From Skeletonema tropicum (lineage: Eukaryota; Bacillariophyta; Thalassiosirophyceae; Thalassiosirales; Thalassiosiraceae), in assembly GCA_037178625.1 (NCBI GenBank), contig CM074129.1:2480001-2544000 (forward strand): 64,000 nucleotides of DNA, written 5' to 3'. The position numbers and the translations under genes are program-made. The notes beneath the pieces were generated by a model. That model worked only from the letters and a program-made list of their open reading frames with translations, ran no database searches and was not told the origin of the DNA. The first letter of the stretch is position 1. Every line of letters begins with the position of its first letter. Below are positions 1-9,976 of the stretch, piece by piece.

Positions 1-1
1 T

Positions 2-481
2 CAAGTGAAGAAGTTCTGGGTAGATGGCTATCCCAAAAAGTTGAACACTGACGATGAAAATGATCACGGATTAGTACCTCACGGACTATCTGTGGCCATC
101 AGTGCACCAACGGTATTTCGATTTACAGGCAACATAGACAAGAGTGATCCGCTTCAAAAGTATGCATCAGATCGCCATGTGGAATGTGCGACAATACTAG
201 CAAATGCAAGGCTGCAACGTAGAGGCAACACTGGGCAAGAAATTCTTTCTCAAACAGCAATGAGAGACCGACCTGGAGATGCACTTGCGAATGAGCTATT
301 AGAGCTCATGCACGAGTTGGATATTCCCATAGGTATTCGGTCTTTGGGATATGGTGAGGCTGATGTTGAAGAATTGGCCAAGGGCACTTTGCCTCAACAC
401 AGAGTGACCAATTTGTCTCCTCGTCAACCTGTAGGCTTGGAGGAATTGACGAACTTGTTCAATGAGGCATTGGATTATTAA
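2..481 (+). CDS. Hydroxyacid-oxoacid transhydrogenase (iron-containing ADH family), C-terminal part
   Basis: The frame is open from the window edge to the TAA at 479-481, so only about the last 159 residues are seen; the true start lies upstream. The segment carries a GLSVAISAPTVFRFT-like stretch, a helix with HVECATIL, and a C-terminal KGTLPQHRVTNLSPRQP motif. These match the C-terminal helical domain of ADHFE1/HOT, a mitochondrial group III alcohol dehydrogenase that couples oxidation of 4-hydroxybutyrate to reduction of 2-oxoglutarate. The metal-binding residues would be upstream and cannot be checked. The assignment rests on recognised motif order rather than a search. Confidence 0.8.
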   Translation, partial: QVKKFWVDGYPKKLNTDDENDHGLVPHGLSVAISAPTVFRFTGNIDKSDPLQKYASDRHVECATILANARLQRRGNTGQEILSQTAMRDRPGDALANELLELMHELDIPIGIRSLGYGEADVEELAKGTLPQHRVTNLSPRQPVGLEELTNLFNEALDY

Positions 482-1069
482 GATACAGAACTAATGCTAA
501 TGAAGACTAATGATTATTCTCGCCAAGCCTGATATCACTCCTGGTCAGTGAAATAACAAAACTCCTCTTCTGCAGGAAGGTAGCAGCAATATTTGATGGG
601 CTTACCTGCAATTCAAGTTCGTTTTGTAAATCTCTGTAAATTTCTTTCTTACCAACTTTCTAACATTACTAACATTATTCTTGCTTGATTCGCGGTCTTC
701 ACTCTAATAGTTGACTGTCGTGGCTGATGTTTGAATGTCCAAGACCCAAGACATTATTTTTGGAATCTGGGAGCGAGCTCTGCCTGGTGCGGTGAGCTGG
801 ACAGGGAAGTCGACAAAACGAGAAAGGTACCAAAAGAAGAAAGAAGTCAAAGCCCAAGAAAATGCCGTTGGCCACAAGACAAACCCAAAACTTAGCCAAA
901 ATTTCTTTCATTGGCAGCAAATAACAATAACGTCAACATAATATCAATGTTGTAACATTATTAGACCATTATTGCACCATCACTTCAACACAAGCGTAGT
1001 GACAGTGAATAGGATTATATAGACAAACCTCTCTAGCAACAACGAAAAAAAGGGCAATAATACGATACA
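482..1069. other. Intergenic stretch, no supported gene
   Basis: Two short overlapping ORFs on opposite strands (about 699-941) have no recognisable domain, and neither looks like an extension of a neighbour. I read this as 3' flank of the transhydrogenase and promoter of the gene at 1070. Confidence 0.5.
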
Positions 1070-2077
1070 ATGGCAGACGATTCCACTCCGATTCTGGCCC
1101 ACCCCGGAGGCAGTGTCTGGCAATTCTTCATCTTCACCATCCCCCTCTTCGGAGTATATTGCTACTTTCTCTATCTGGCAATTACTCGTCCAGATATTGC
1201 CGATCCAGATAATGAGAAGTTCTACGAGGCACGTATTCGCCTCACAGACATTCTATATGTGTACCTCACGACTTGGGTCCTTTATTTTACACTGATGACG
1301 TACATGACATATTTTGTGTCCAAGCGTAGAAGGTTAAGCAAACGGTATGAGAAGGAGGCTATTACCATACTAGGAGATGTGCTGTACGATGATGAAAATC
1401 GTTACGGGCATTGCGGTTGGCTCGTCAACACTCTATTATGCCACAAAAATGATTATGGACATGTAGTGTACGATCTCGAGAAGGTTGCGAATCATCCCGC
1501 GTGTGATTTCCATGGAGAAAATTTGAAGGGGAAGATAAAAAAGAAGGTGAGGGTATACCATCGCTACCCGAGAGAGCAGGTTAGCATCCTTGTGTTACCA
1601 CAGTATCCGAAATCCGGCCAGCCAAAGATTGACTTGGAAGCTGATTGGGCGAGTTTTAGTGAAACGTATCTGGTGTCGGAGGGTTATAATGAAGCAGCGG
1701 AGAATGACAGATCGTCCACCCGATCAGTAATGATGAGAGATCGATCAGTGGGCATCACATTGATATGTCTAGGGTGGCTTATGTTTCTGTTATCTGCATC
1801 AATCTTTGTATGTCTTCAGATTGGTGAAATTTCGGATGTCTACGAGGATGAAAGTTCCTACGTGGCATGGACAACCTTCATAATAGTCATGGGGGGAGTA
1901 ACGCCTGTGGTGGGAATTGGAGGTAATCTCATTCGATGGAAGATGTATGAACGATGGATTTTGAAAAGTGGAAAGACAAAAAAGCCAGGTGAAAGTGTAA
2001 GTTCACGAAAACGTTTTCGTAACTATCTCTCTGCATCTAAAGATGAAGAAGATGGTGCGTACGTACAAATGAAATGA
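1070..2077 (+). CDS. Four-helix membrane protein of unknown function
   Basis: Single-exon ORF of 335 aa starting at the ATG after an A-rich leader. There are four hydrophobic segments, at about residues 17-38, 58-83, 228-250 and 265-287. A soluble central domain of roughly 140 residues contains basic, tyrosine-rich and proline-rich stretches (RVYHRYPREQ, LPQYPKSGQPK). The C-terminus is hydrophilic and Lys/Arg/Ser-rich. The two-plus-two helix arrangement suggests both termini and the central loop lie on one side of the membrane. I do not recognise the family. It is convergent with the RING gene downstream. Confidence 0.75.
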   Translation: MADDSTPILAHPGGSVWQFFIFTIPLFGVYCYFLYLAITRPDIADPDNEKFYEARIRLTDILYVYLTTWVLYFTLMTYMTYFVSKRRRLSKRYEKEAITILGDVLYDDENRYGHCGWLVNTLLCHKNDYGHVVYDLEKVANHPACDFHGENLKGKIKKKVRVYHRYPREQVSILVLPQYPKSGQPKIDLEADWASFSETYLVSEGYNEAAENDRSSTRSVMMRDRSVGITLICLGWLMFLLSASIFVCLQIGEISDVYEDESSYVAWTTFIIVMGGVTPVVGIGGNLIRWKMYERWILKSGKTKKPGESVSSRKRFRNYLSASKDEEDGAYVQMK

Positions 2078-2398
2078 GTCAGATGACTTGGAGTAAGTCG
2101 AAACACTAGGAATCATTCGGTGTGATACCATAGTAGGTTGTGTTTAGCACTGGAAAGTGATGTTGTAAAAAGTATTAGGTGTTAGGTCAAGTCGTATAAT
2201 TCAAGATGAAATGTGTTGACGTCTGTAGGGAGTCGAGGCTGAAAGATTCGAATGAAATAAACGTTTATAATCTTTATCATCTGTGTTCGTACGATAAATA
2301 CAATTTTGTTCTAATGCACGTCACTCACGATGAATCCAATTCATCAAAGAGACGTAGTACCTTCACGAGACAATGATTACATCATGCGCTAATAGCAT

Positions 2399-3391
2399 CT
2401 AATACCAACTCACACGATTACCAGAAGCAACCAGATGAAATGCACTCTTACAAAGAGGGCATGTATTGTTACCTTTCTTGGCCCAATTTTCAATACAACT
2501 ATAACAAAAGCGATGATTGCATCCACTGACTGAGGCAATATGCTTTGGATCATCGGGAAAGTCAAGGCATACGGCACAAATGAGATCTTTCATGGTTGTG
2601 CCACCCATGGACTGTTTCTCGTGCTGCTGCTGCTTCATGAGAAGATGAGGTGCTACCGATTTGTAAATGACAGCTTCAATCATGGAATCATCACTGCTGT
2701 ATTCAAGAGAGGATGAGTCGTCATACTCGTCTTCTTCTTGACGTGACATGATCTTGGCCTTGGTGTTGAGGTCTTCGATGAGTTCTGATAGATTTGGTGG
2801 AAGAATGAACGAGGGTGGTTGGGTGCCTTCTTCATAGTTCTGGCTACAATGATGATCACGGTTTTGCAACTGTTTGGATTTAGAAGACACCGATGAAGGA
2901 TGCTTTTGGGTATGGGCATGGAGTGTACTATGAGAGGAGACAAAGTCACTGCTTCTACTTGTACGCTGGTTGCAGAACGTATTGGCACGCGACTGCTGCT
3001 CAAACTGTCGTGTGGGCGTGGGGTTCCTAACATCATTGCCGCCGACGCCACGAGAGGGATATGATTGGGTCGTGGAGATAATGTCATACCAGTCCATTGC
3101 ATGTAATCTCCTGTGAGAAGCACGGCGCTGATAAGACGACTGTTCCTCATCGCCGTCATGTGGCCACGGCGGAGAGCAATCTTGATACTGAAACTTTGAA
3201 GTGGGTGCGTAAATGATGCTTTCAAAGTCATCACTTGCGGTCATTTTGCGGACGATGTTGGGAGGTGGCAAATCCAATTCCGCAATCATTACATTTGTGA
3301 CATTTATCATGGCCATTCGGCGTCGGTCACGGCGGCCCGCCGCTGGCGCTTTGAAGTGTAGGCCGCTGGCTACTTGCAGATGAGGATTCAT
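2399..3391 (-). CDS. RING-finger protein, probable E3 ubiquitin ligase
   Basis: Single-exon 330-aa protein. Residues about 272-314 form a C3HC4 RING: CAVC, a 15-residue loop, CNHRFCYSC, then CPLC, with the RING near the extreme C-terminus. The preceding 260 residues are low-complexity, Ser/Arg/His-rich and probably disordered, with an acidic DEYDDSSS stretch before the RING. RING domains of this type recruit E2 enzymes; no substrate-binding domain is visible. The ATG at 3389-3391 is the first in frame. The gene converges on the membrane-protein gene at 1070-2077 with about 320 bp between stop codons. Confidence 0.85.
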   Translation of the reverse strand: MNPHLQVASGLHFKAPAAGRRDRRRMAMINVTNVMIAELDLPPPNIVRKMTASDDFESIIYAPTSKFQYQDCSPPWPHDGDEEQSSYQRRASHRRLHAMDWYDIISTTQSYPSRGVGGNDVRNPTPTRQFEQQSRANTFCNQRTSRSSDFVSSHSTLHAHTQKHPSSVSSKSKQLQNRDHHCSQNYEEGTQPPSFILPPNLSELIEDLNTKAKIMSRQEEDEYDDSSSLEYSSDDSMIEAVIYKSVAPHLLMKQQQHEKQSMGGTTMKDLICAVCLDFPDDPKHIASVSGCNHRFCYSCIENWAKKGNNTCPLCKSAFHLVASGNRVSWY

Positions 3392-3456
3392 GGTTGATGT
3401 GCTTGGTAGTAATTAGGGTGCCGCAGATGCAACTCGCCGCCGTGTAGGATTGGTTC

Positions 3457-3749
3457 ATGGAAGTTGTGCGGTTTGCGGTTCATGGTGAGACATCGCACAG
3501 ATTCGCATCCAATTCCAAATTCGCATCAAGATACCAGGGGAGTCAATTTTTTGACTCGACTGCAATGTCTTACATAGCTGATTTGCCAAGTGCAGAAGAT
3601 ACGATAGAAGAAATCCAGAAGAGCTATGAAGTGCAACTCAGTATAGGATTCGCTACATAATAATAGCATCTTCTCGTTAGGAAGATGTTACTAAAAAAAG
3701 ATGGGTGAACAGAGAAAAATATGTAGCACGCTATCGAAAACAACTTTCT
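3457..3749 (+). pseudogene. Fragment of a duplicated gene 5' region (presequence-like), copy 1
   Basis: A 67-codon ORF (3457-3660) ends in a segment reading PSAEDTIEEIQK and is followed by about 90 bp of non-coding sequence. The same DNA from about 3590 to 3749 recurs at about 5511-5695 with small indels. The upstream part is Arg/Ser/Phe-rich (RFASNSKFASRYQG), resembling a mitochondrial targeting peptide. Both copies lack a body, so I read them as truncated copies of an unidentified gene's 5' region, not functional genes. Confidence 0.5.
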
Positions 3750-4225
3750 GCGCACGAGAGGGATTCCATTGAAACTTAGTAAGTATACATTTCATTAACA
3801 TTAAAATATCGTTTACACGGAGGCGCGACCACGATCCTCAAAGAAGTTGTTCGTCAAGAAACCTTCTACTTCTCTGTCCTGTTCAAGTTCTATATCGCGG
3901 TGACCGAATACGTTGTGCGCTGTATCAAACACAGATTGATCGTGCCTTCAAATAGCATCGGAGATAAATCTCTCCTCTCTCAACCTCGCCCTCGCCCTCC
4001 CTGAATGCAACAGGACGTACCCGATGCTCAAACTTCTTATTTGGAACAATGTTCATATATCCTTTCCTCGATCTCGATCCTCCTCCTATTTCTATATTTT
4101 GGGTTTCTTGATTGTAAGTCAATGCAATCGTTTGTTGTTTGTTCGGCTTCTCTTTCTATCTTGCTTAATTGAGAGTGTCGGACGGGTGTTCGCTTCGTCT
4201 GCTCTGAAGCATATTCTCATTGCAT

Positions 4226-5047
4226 TCACGATTCGGTTTCGTCGCTGTGGTGTTGGATAGTCTTCTGGCATCCGGCATCACTCTTGGCACATGAATGCTT
4301 TGATCTTTCTATACTCGACAATAAGCCATCAAGCGACAGGGGTGCCCCGTAGGTGAAACTTGTAATTATATTTGCATCATCTTGCTCTGCGTTCAGTTCC
4401 ACTCGGTCTATATCATTTGATATTGATGTTACTGAGCTAGAAGTAGATTGTTTGGGTATTTTGGATGCATCGACTACGATGACTACCATTCCATGTCCCT
4501 CTCCAGATTCCTCTTCCGCCGTTGGATCTAGCCATATTGTCACGTACGTATCATCACTAGCATCTATATCCATATCTTCTGCTTTTGACGACGGGGATTT
4601 ATTGTCGATCGCAACACATGTAGCAGCTACTGCTAAGCCTCTCATTGCGATCCCTGCATCCATCAGAGCCATAACTGCACAATTCACAGCCGTGCCTAAG
4701 ACGCTACCGTCAGCTTGCACGATTTGAATAACAACCTGAATATCACATCTAGGGTAGCGTTCCAACATGATGCAAGAAGACAACGCATCTCGTAAAAAAT
4801 ATTCTAACTCACGCTCTGTGGCACCACCTCCAGATGGCAGGGGCACCGAGAGAGATGTCATCGCATTCGTACTTTTTTTAGCGACATCGTCTTTCGCATC
4901 CCCGTCTCCGTCTTGAACCACACCAGCCGAAGACGAATTGCCTCCACCACCCGCAGCAGCATTTGACATCATCACGAGCCCCTTGGAAAAAGCCACACTC
5001 ACAATACCTCTATCATAGCGTTCTCTATTTGAAATCCTATTCTCATC
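4226..5047 (-). CDS. RNase PH-domain exosome subunit, RRP46/EXOSC5-like (N-terminus unresolved)
   Basis: The frame is open on the minus strand from an in-frame stop at 5048-5050 down to 4226. The core stretch with ELEYFLRDALSSCIMLERYPRC, IQVVIQIVQADGSVLG, AVNCAVMALMDAGIAMR is the second half of an RNase PH fold as in exosome ring subunits, closest by eye to RRP46. No ATG opens this frame and the usual first strand (RxDGR...GxT.V) is absent, so an upstream exon is expected. A 35-codon ORF at 5126-5233 beginning with ATG is a possible first exon, but I cannot place the intron. The C-terminal extension is Ser/acidic-rich. Confidence 0.65.
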   Translation of the reverse strand, partial: DENRISNRERYDRGIVSVAFSKGLVMMSNAAAGGGGNSSSAGVVQDGDGDAKDDVAKKSTNAMTSLSVPLPSGGGATERELEYFLRDALSSCIMLERYPRCDIQVVIQIVQADGSVLGTAVNCAVMALMDAGIAMRGLAVAATCVAIDNKSPSSKAEDMDIDASDDTYVTIWLDPTAEEESGEGHGMVVIVVDASKIPKQSTSSSVTSISNDIDRVELNAEQDDANIITSFTYGAPLSLDGLLSSIERSKHSCAKSDAGCQKTIQHHSDETES

Positions 5048-5299
5048 TCATCGCAGATTGAAGCAGTCAGATAGCTGCTGCTGCTGCTATCTACAATAAA
5101 GCGATCAACCAACCCGTCTACATCATCACAGCCAAGAAGCATCTCTCAGCAGTGCAGTCGAACATTCCTTAACCCACCCCTGCATCGGTACTCCTTTGTG
5201 ACTCCTTTTGACTTCCGACCGTAACTGCGTCATACTAGGCCGATTCTTTTGGTTCAACGACCAATAAGTAACTCTCGATTTAGTTAGTTTAGAACGAGT

Positions 5300-5695
5300 A
5301 TGCAACGTGTTATGACACAGATTAGGAGTATGACGTTATTGTATTCCAACAGATTCCAACCATTGGCGGAGATGTTGACATCGCCGTATGTGGCGAGCGA
5401 GGGGGCGGCGGATGAGTACCGGGTGTCGGAAAACGGTACTCAACGAATACCGGGTGTCGAAACCCGGTACTCACCCTTTCGACAGCTTTCGACAGCTAGG
5501 CTTTCTACCCACTCGAGTGCAGAAGATGCGATAGAAGAAATCCAGAAGAACTAAAGTGCAACTCAGTATAATATAGGATTCGCTACATAATATAATAGCA
5601 TCTTCTCGTTAGGAAGATGTTACTAAGAAAAGATGGGTGAACAGAGAAAATAGGTGCTTGATGAGCTGTACGTAGCACGCTATCGAAAAACCACA
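5300..5695 (+). pseudogene. Fragment of a duplicated gene 5' region (presequence-like), copy 2
   Basis: An 84-codon ORF (5300-5554) begins with a presequence-like stretch (MQRVMTQIRSMTLLYSNRFQP) and ends SSAEDAIEEIQKN, matching the end of the fragment at 3457-3660. The shared non-coding tail continues to about 5695 and abuts the 3' end of the CEP104-like gene. The insert at 5414-5472 contains an inverted repeat (gagtaccgggt / acccggtactc) interrupting the homology. No body of a protein follows. Confidence 0.5.
5414..5472. repeat. Short inverted repeat with internal degenerate copies
   Basis: GAGTACCGGGT at 5414-5424 is the exact reverse complement of ACCCGGTACTC at 5462-5472. Further partial copies (taccgggtgtcg, cggtactc) lie between. 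The whole could fold as a hairpin inside the truncated gene fragment. Confidence 0.7.
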
Positions 5696-5760
5696 ACCAC
5701 AACCACGACCACAACTTTATTTCATCCGAAAAGCAATCAAGACCAAAGAATAACCACCTA

Positions 5761-7596
5761 TTACTGGACCATTTGGAATCCCATCTGAAGCTCGCGCAGC
5801 TGCCTCTCGGCCAAATCGCCTTCAAGTGACTTGAATACTTCACTGCCATGAACCGTAGCCAGTGTCATCACTAGTGATTTTGCAGCGTCCCTTACACTTC
5901 CATCTCGGTGATCAAATGCCTTGGACACCTTTGCAAAGTCGACAATTTTCTTCCATGCCACATCAACGCCAAACTCAGCACAGAGATTTTCAAGAAATTG
6001 CAGTCGGGCTCTCACTGTGCGGCCGCCTTTAGCTTCTTTTGATCGAACTCGCTTCGTCGCGAGTTGGGCAACATACGACACATCCACACTGGCCGAATGT
6101 GCTAGTGCAAGGAGAGAAAGCTCGGCACTATCAGCCATCTTACGACTATTATCAGCCATTTTTGAAAAGAGATCGACTAGAATCCTTGACATTTGTGGTG
6201 TCATACTGATTGGGGCCTTGCTAGTTGTTTCTAGCTGCAGCAAGGCTTCGTCAAGCAGGATAAGACCGGCAAGGGTTACCTGAACGTTCTTATCGGAGTT
6301 AGATGTTTCAATAATACTGAATACGACTTCGGCAAGGTCCGCATCTGTTTTCGAACCTGCGGAGCAAATCTCAGGGATCATTAATGTCATCTTTGCGATA
6401 GCAGCTTCACGCAATGACCAATTCTTTGAGAAGAAACACTTCGCACGGTAACTCCCAAACAAGCTCTCAACTTTGTGAACAAGATCGGTTGATATCTCTC
6501 TCTCGATGTCTTCAGGAGAAGGAAGCTCCTCAGCACCGTCGACTCCCGCCAAAGGATGATCATTTGAAGTGCTACTTGCGCGAGAACTATTGCTGTTGTC
6601 GTTGGACGAATCTTCTCCACCAGTGCTTGAATCCGTGGATTCCTCTTCATCGGAGGAGTTGTATGAATTTTCTTCATCCTCCTTCTTATTACTCAACGAT
6701 CTCTCCGACATGAAGCTTTGATCCTTGATTGTGGATACGGAGAGATTTGCCACACTCTCTACGTTGATATTTACTGCAAACTGTTGCTCCACTTTTGTCA
6801 AAGCTGCCCGTGCAGCATTTCTCCGCTCATCTCGTTCCGCTTTTAGCCGCGATGCCTGTACGTAGTCTTCGTCAAGTGCAGCTTGCTTCATTTCATTCTC
6901 ACTCTCCTTGAATGCAATGAGCAGAGCATACACTTTGCCGAGTTCCTGCTTGATCTTTGCAGCCATATCAAAGTCCTCCGCGGCAGCTCTCTCTTTCTTT
7001 AGCCGCTCCAGCCGGTCGACACTGGCTGAAATCTTTGGATCGAGTTCATTCTTGATCCTAAGAGGCAGCGAAGCACTTGCTGCCGATTGCAACCTCTTGG
7101 CAGGTACATTAATATCCGTTCCAATGGGAACATCAACCTTTGTCTCCTGTCTCAACACTTGAATGCCTGAAATACCCACCTGATTGGAAGGATTATGCGT
7201 ACCTTCATGGCAGCCATGCAATGTAAGCCGCACGAGATCTGCCTTGCGGCCAATGGGAATCGATTTCAGTTCGCGAGATTGTCCATCACCGTGGTTGAAT
7301 CCGATATAACCTAGATGACTGAACGAAGACTTATTGGACGAAACAGTGCCGAGATCAATGCCAACCTGATTTGGGATCTTTGATTCGTGGCACAGAATTT
7401 CAATGACATCAATGACTGCTGTTTCTCCCATTTTTAGCGTCAGAATTTGAGGAAACACACAATGTTCTTCAGATTGCCAACCGTCACCTTCCTCATCATA
7501 CTGTTCCAATTTTTTAGCCTCACATCCGGAGCTTGCACTACTGCTCTCCGCAATAGTGAACGGGAGCGGTATGAGTTTGGTGTTGTCGATCGTCAT
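5761..7596 (-). CDS. CEP104-like centrosomal/ciliary-tip protein (jelly-roll, coiled coil, TOG)
   Basis: Single-exon 611-aa protein. Residues about 40-160 resemble the N-terminal beta-jelly-roll of CEP104. Two UVR-like coiled-coil motifs follow, at about 195-222 (ERLKKERAAAEDFDMAAKIK) and 235-262. Residues 300-350 are a Ser/Asp/Glu-rich linker, and about 362-600 form a helical-repeat TOG-like domain. CEP104 binds tubulin and CP110 at the distal centriole and ciliary tip. The animal protein is about 925 residues with a zinc-finger C-terminus; here the frame ends right after the TOG-like domain, so the protein is short or lost its 3' end. The stop lies about 65 bp from the end of the duplicated fragment at 5511-5695. 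Confidence 0.75.
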   Translation of the reverse strand: MTIDNTKLIPLPFTIAESSSASSGCEAKKLEQYDEEGDGWQSEEHCVFPQILTLKMGETAVIDVIEILCHESKIPNQVGIDLGTVSSNKSSFSHLGYIGFNHGDGQSRELKSIPIGRKADLVRLTLHGCHEGTHNPSNQVGISGIQVLRQETKVDVPIGTDINVPAKRLQSAASASLPLRIKNELDPKISASVDRLERLKKERAAAEDFDMAAKIKQELGKVYALLIAFKESENEMKQAALDEDYVQASRLKAERDERRNAARAALTKVEQQFAVNINVESVANLSVSTIKDQSFMSERSLSNKKEDEENSYNSSDEEESTDSSTGGEDSSNDNSNSSRASSTSNDHPLAGVDGAEELPSPEDIEREISTDLVHKVESLFGSYRAKCFFSKNWSLREAAIAKMTLMIPEICSAGSKTDADLAEVVFSIIETSNSDKNVQVTLAGLILLDEALLQLETTSKAPISMTPQMSRILVDLFSKMADNSRKMADSAELSLLALAHSASVDVSYVAQLATKRVRSKEAKGGRTVRARLQFLENLCAEFGVDVAWKKIVDFAKVSKAFDHRDGSVRDAAKSLVMTLATVHGSEVFKSLEGDLAERQLRELQMGFQMVQ

Positions 7597-7747
7597 AGTG
7601 ATTGTTGATATCGATAGTTCCGATGCGGAATGTGGTTATGGCATTTTCGATTTTCATTTTGTGTTTTAAAATGTTCAGCTAATTTTCGTCCATCATCGAC
7701 TTATCACGCTGTTGTTGAATGGTCGGGATAGGATGCTATTACTATGA

Positions 7748-9475
7748 TCAATCCCGCTTCATCAACAGTCCTTTTATTGCTTGCCGAATATCTGCCTCCT
7801 TTCTCAAAGTCAATGCAAATGATATACAGGCACACAAAATTCCAATACAAACTTGCTTTAACGACGCCAATATCCAACTTTTTCCTTGTAGCGTTTCATC
7901 GTAGAAATAATCTCTCGACGCTCTTGTGACTGCAAATGATATAGTGAAGGCGATCACCACTAAGGGATGAGGCACCGCCCGACTCATACTGAAACTGCTA
8001 TTTGAGTTCCTTTGACCATAGCCAAAATAGCAACGCGCAAAGTAGAGAGAATAAAGCGATCGCAGTGCCATGCATATGCAATTGGCAGCAACCAATCCAA
8101 CCGCTCCATGCTTCTTAACCAATCCAGGAGCAATCACTGCAAATACCCCTCCCACCCCCGCGTGGACAATGCTCAGTTGCCCCACATCTTTCCCAGAACG
8201 TGCAACTCCATACACAAATGCTTCAGTGACACCATTGACACTCATAAATGCTGTGTAGACACAGAACGCTGACAACGCAGATATCGCTTTGCTGTTAGAT
8301 CCCCATCTATACCCAGCCAAAAGTCGTAGTAATATTGACGTGTAGTTGACTGCTATAGTGGAAAATAGAAGCCCAATCAGACATACTGTACGGAGCAGAA
8401 ATGTATATGTATTGTGCATTTCATCAAGATGCTTTGAAGTTGCTGCTTCTGTAGATGAGTTTGAATCGCTTTGTTTATCCTGTTCCATCTGCGCCCCTTG
8501 ACGTGAAAAGAGCAATCTCGCATTCTCTTCTATAGGTTGTAGTAGCAATCGAGCAGCAAGCCCACCATAGGAACTAGCAATTGCATAAATACCCTGATCA
8601 TACGACTCCGCGAGAGCAGTTAGGACAATTTTATCAGCTTCTGTCAGAGCGTGTTTGAAAAGGCCCTGGAGAGTGAATACAAGCACCATGTGTAGCTGTT
8701 GATAATCAAAACTCTGAGTGAGGGATTGCCTGATGCCATTGTTTGATCTGTATGGATTTGTTGTTGTTGATTCGATCACACGTTTCGGCCATTGTATCCC
8801 TTCTCTAGTCGATATTCCATGCCTATACATTATTGTTGTAAATGTTAATCCGTACATTAATTGTGAGATTCCAAATGCCGACACTGCCCAATTTGAGCTC
8901 AGTACATATAAACACCCAAAACAGCTAACTGACTTCATCACCAAGGCAGCACCCTCTGCCTTTGCCTTTGTTGTTACATCCATTTGTTGTAAACATCTAA
9001 TTACTAGTGGCTCGGATAAACTCTCAATGAAGGAAGCCAAGCAATACAATGCCCCTGCCAATTTGTAATCAAGCAGTTCATTCTCGCTTTTAGTTTCTTC
9101 CTCGCTTGCAATAGAGGTATTGTGATCACATGTAGCCAGATGCATGTGCATCGCAATCAATGATATTATTGCACCCAGCGGAACGGAAAGCCATGATACA
9201 TTGATCTTTTTTTGTTGCTCCATACAACGACTATCTTTTGCATCTGCATCACTCGTTTTTCCAGACTCTTTGGTTAGAGCCAATCGGAAGCCCTCCCGGC
9301 TAACAAACAATACCGTACCCAAAAGAAGCTCCAAAGGTACCGATGCCTTGCCCAAAGCAGCGGCAGAGACAAAACGGACAGTGGCTTGTGATAGGATAAA
9401 TGATGCAAGGCGGAGAGCGATTGAGATGAGAGTACCACGGGCAGCGGTCAATCCCAACTTTGATTTAGCCGCCAT
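7748..9475 (-). CDS. RFT1: RFT1-like multispanning membrane protein (lipid-linked oligosaccharide pathway)
   Basis: Single-exon 575-aa protein with many hydrophobic segments across its length, consistent with an 11-12 helix MOP-superfamily protein. The N-terminal RGTLISIALRLASFILSQATVRF and FVSREGFRLAL stretches are typical of RFT1. RFT1 acts in the ER membrane and is required for N-glycan precursor assembly after Man5GlcNAc2-PP-dolichol; its direct flippase role is debated. A soluble loop of about 60 residues rich in Gln/Ser interrupts the helices near the middle. The ATG at 9473-9475 is immediately upstream of the conserved N-terminus. Confidence 0.85.
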   Translation of the reverse strand: MAAKSKLGLTAARGTLISIALRLASFILSQATVRFVSAAALGKASVPLELLLGTVLFVSREGFRLALTKESGKTSDADAKDSRCMEQQKKINVSWLSVPLGAIISLIAMHMHLATCDHNTSIASEEETKSENELLDYKLAGALYCLASFIESLSEPLVIRCLQQMDVTTKAKAEGAALVMKSVSCFGCLYVLSSNWAVSAFGISQLMYGLTFTTIMYRHGISTREGIQWPKRVIESTTTNPYRSNNGIRQSLTQSFDYQQLHMVLVFTLQGLFKHALTEADKIVLTALAESYDQGIYAIASSYGGLAARLLLQPIEENARLLFSRQGAQMEQDKQSDSNSSTEAATSKHLDEMHNTYTFLLRTVCLIGLLFSTIAVNYTSILLRLLAGYRWGSNSKAISALSAFCVYTAFMSVNGVTEAFVYGVARSGKDVGQLSIVHAGVGGVFAVIAPGLVKKHGAVGLVAANCICMALRSLYSLYFARCYFGYGQRNSNSSFSMSRAVPHPLVVIAFTISFAVTRASRDYFYDETLQGKSWILASLKQVCIGILCACISFALTLRKEADIRQAIKGLLMKRD

Positions 9476-9976
9476 GGTAGACTACTATCAGGCTGTGTGC
9501 CACTATTGATCACCTCCACCCCCAAGAATAATATTATTATGTTGTATGTGTTTGGTTATTGTTGGCAACGTCGCTTGCGCTTGGCCATTTTTTGGCAAAA
9601 GCTTCAGCAGAGAGCAGGACACGTGGAAGGTTTACGGGACACGTTGCGACTCTTCTAGAGATCATTCACCACTCGATAAATCAATTCCACAGCGGAAGTA
9701 GTACTATAATACATGCAACCTTCTCATTTGCAAATTCTCATTCGAATCGGCCTCCAATCACAAAAGCACAAGGGGCCGCTCTCCTCTCCCCACCCAATTT
9801 GGCACTGCACTCTCGAAGGCGGGGTCCATGCATTGTAGTTGATTCCCCAGAAATGATCAATGTGGATCAAACGACCCATGTACTAGCTGGATGAATTGCG
9901 TCTTCGAATGTTCCATCCGACATATGCTACAACAATGTCAGTAGCGGAGCCCGATGCTATCCAAAGAATGAATTAG
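9476..9976. other. Divergent promoter region, no supported gene
   Basis: Lies between the minus-strand RFT1 gene and the plus-strand HMG-box gene. A 111-codon ORF at 9559-9894 has no recognisable domain. It probably holds the promoters of both genes. Confidence 0.4.
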
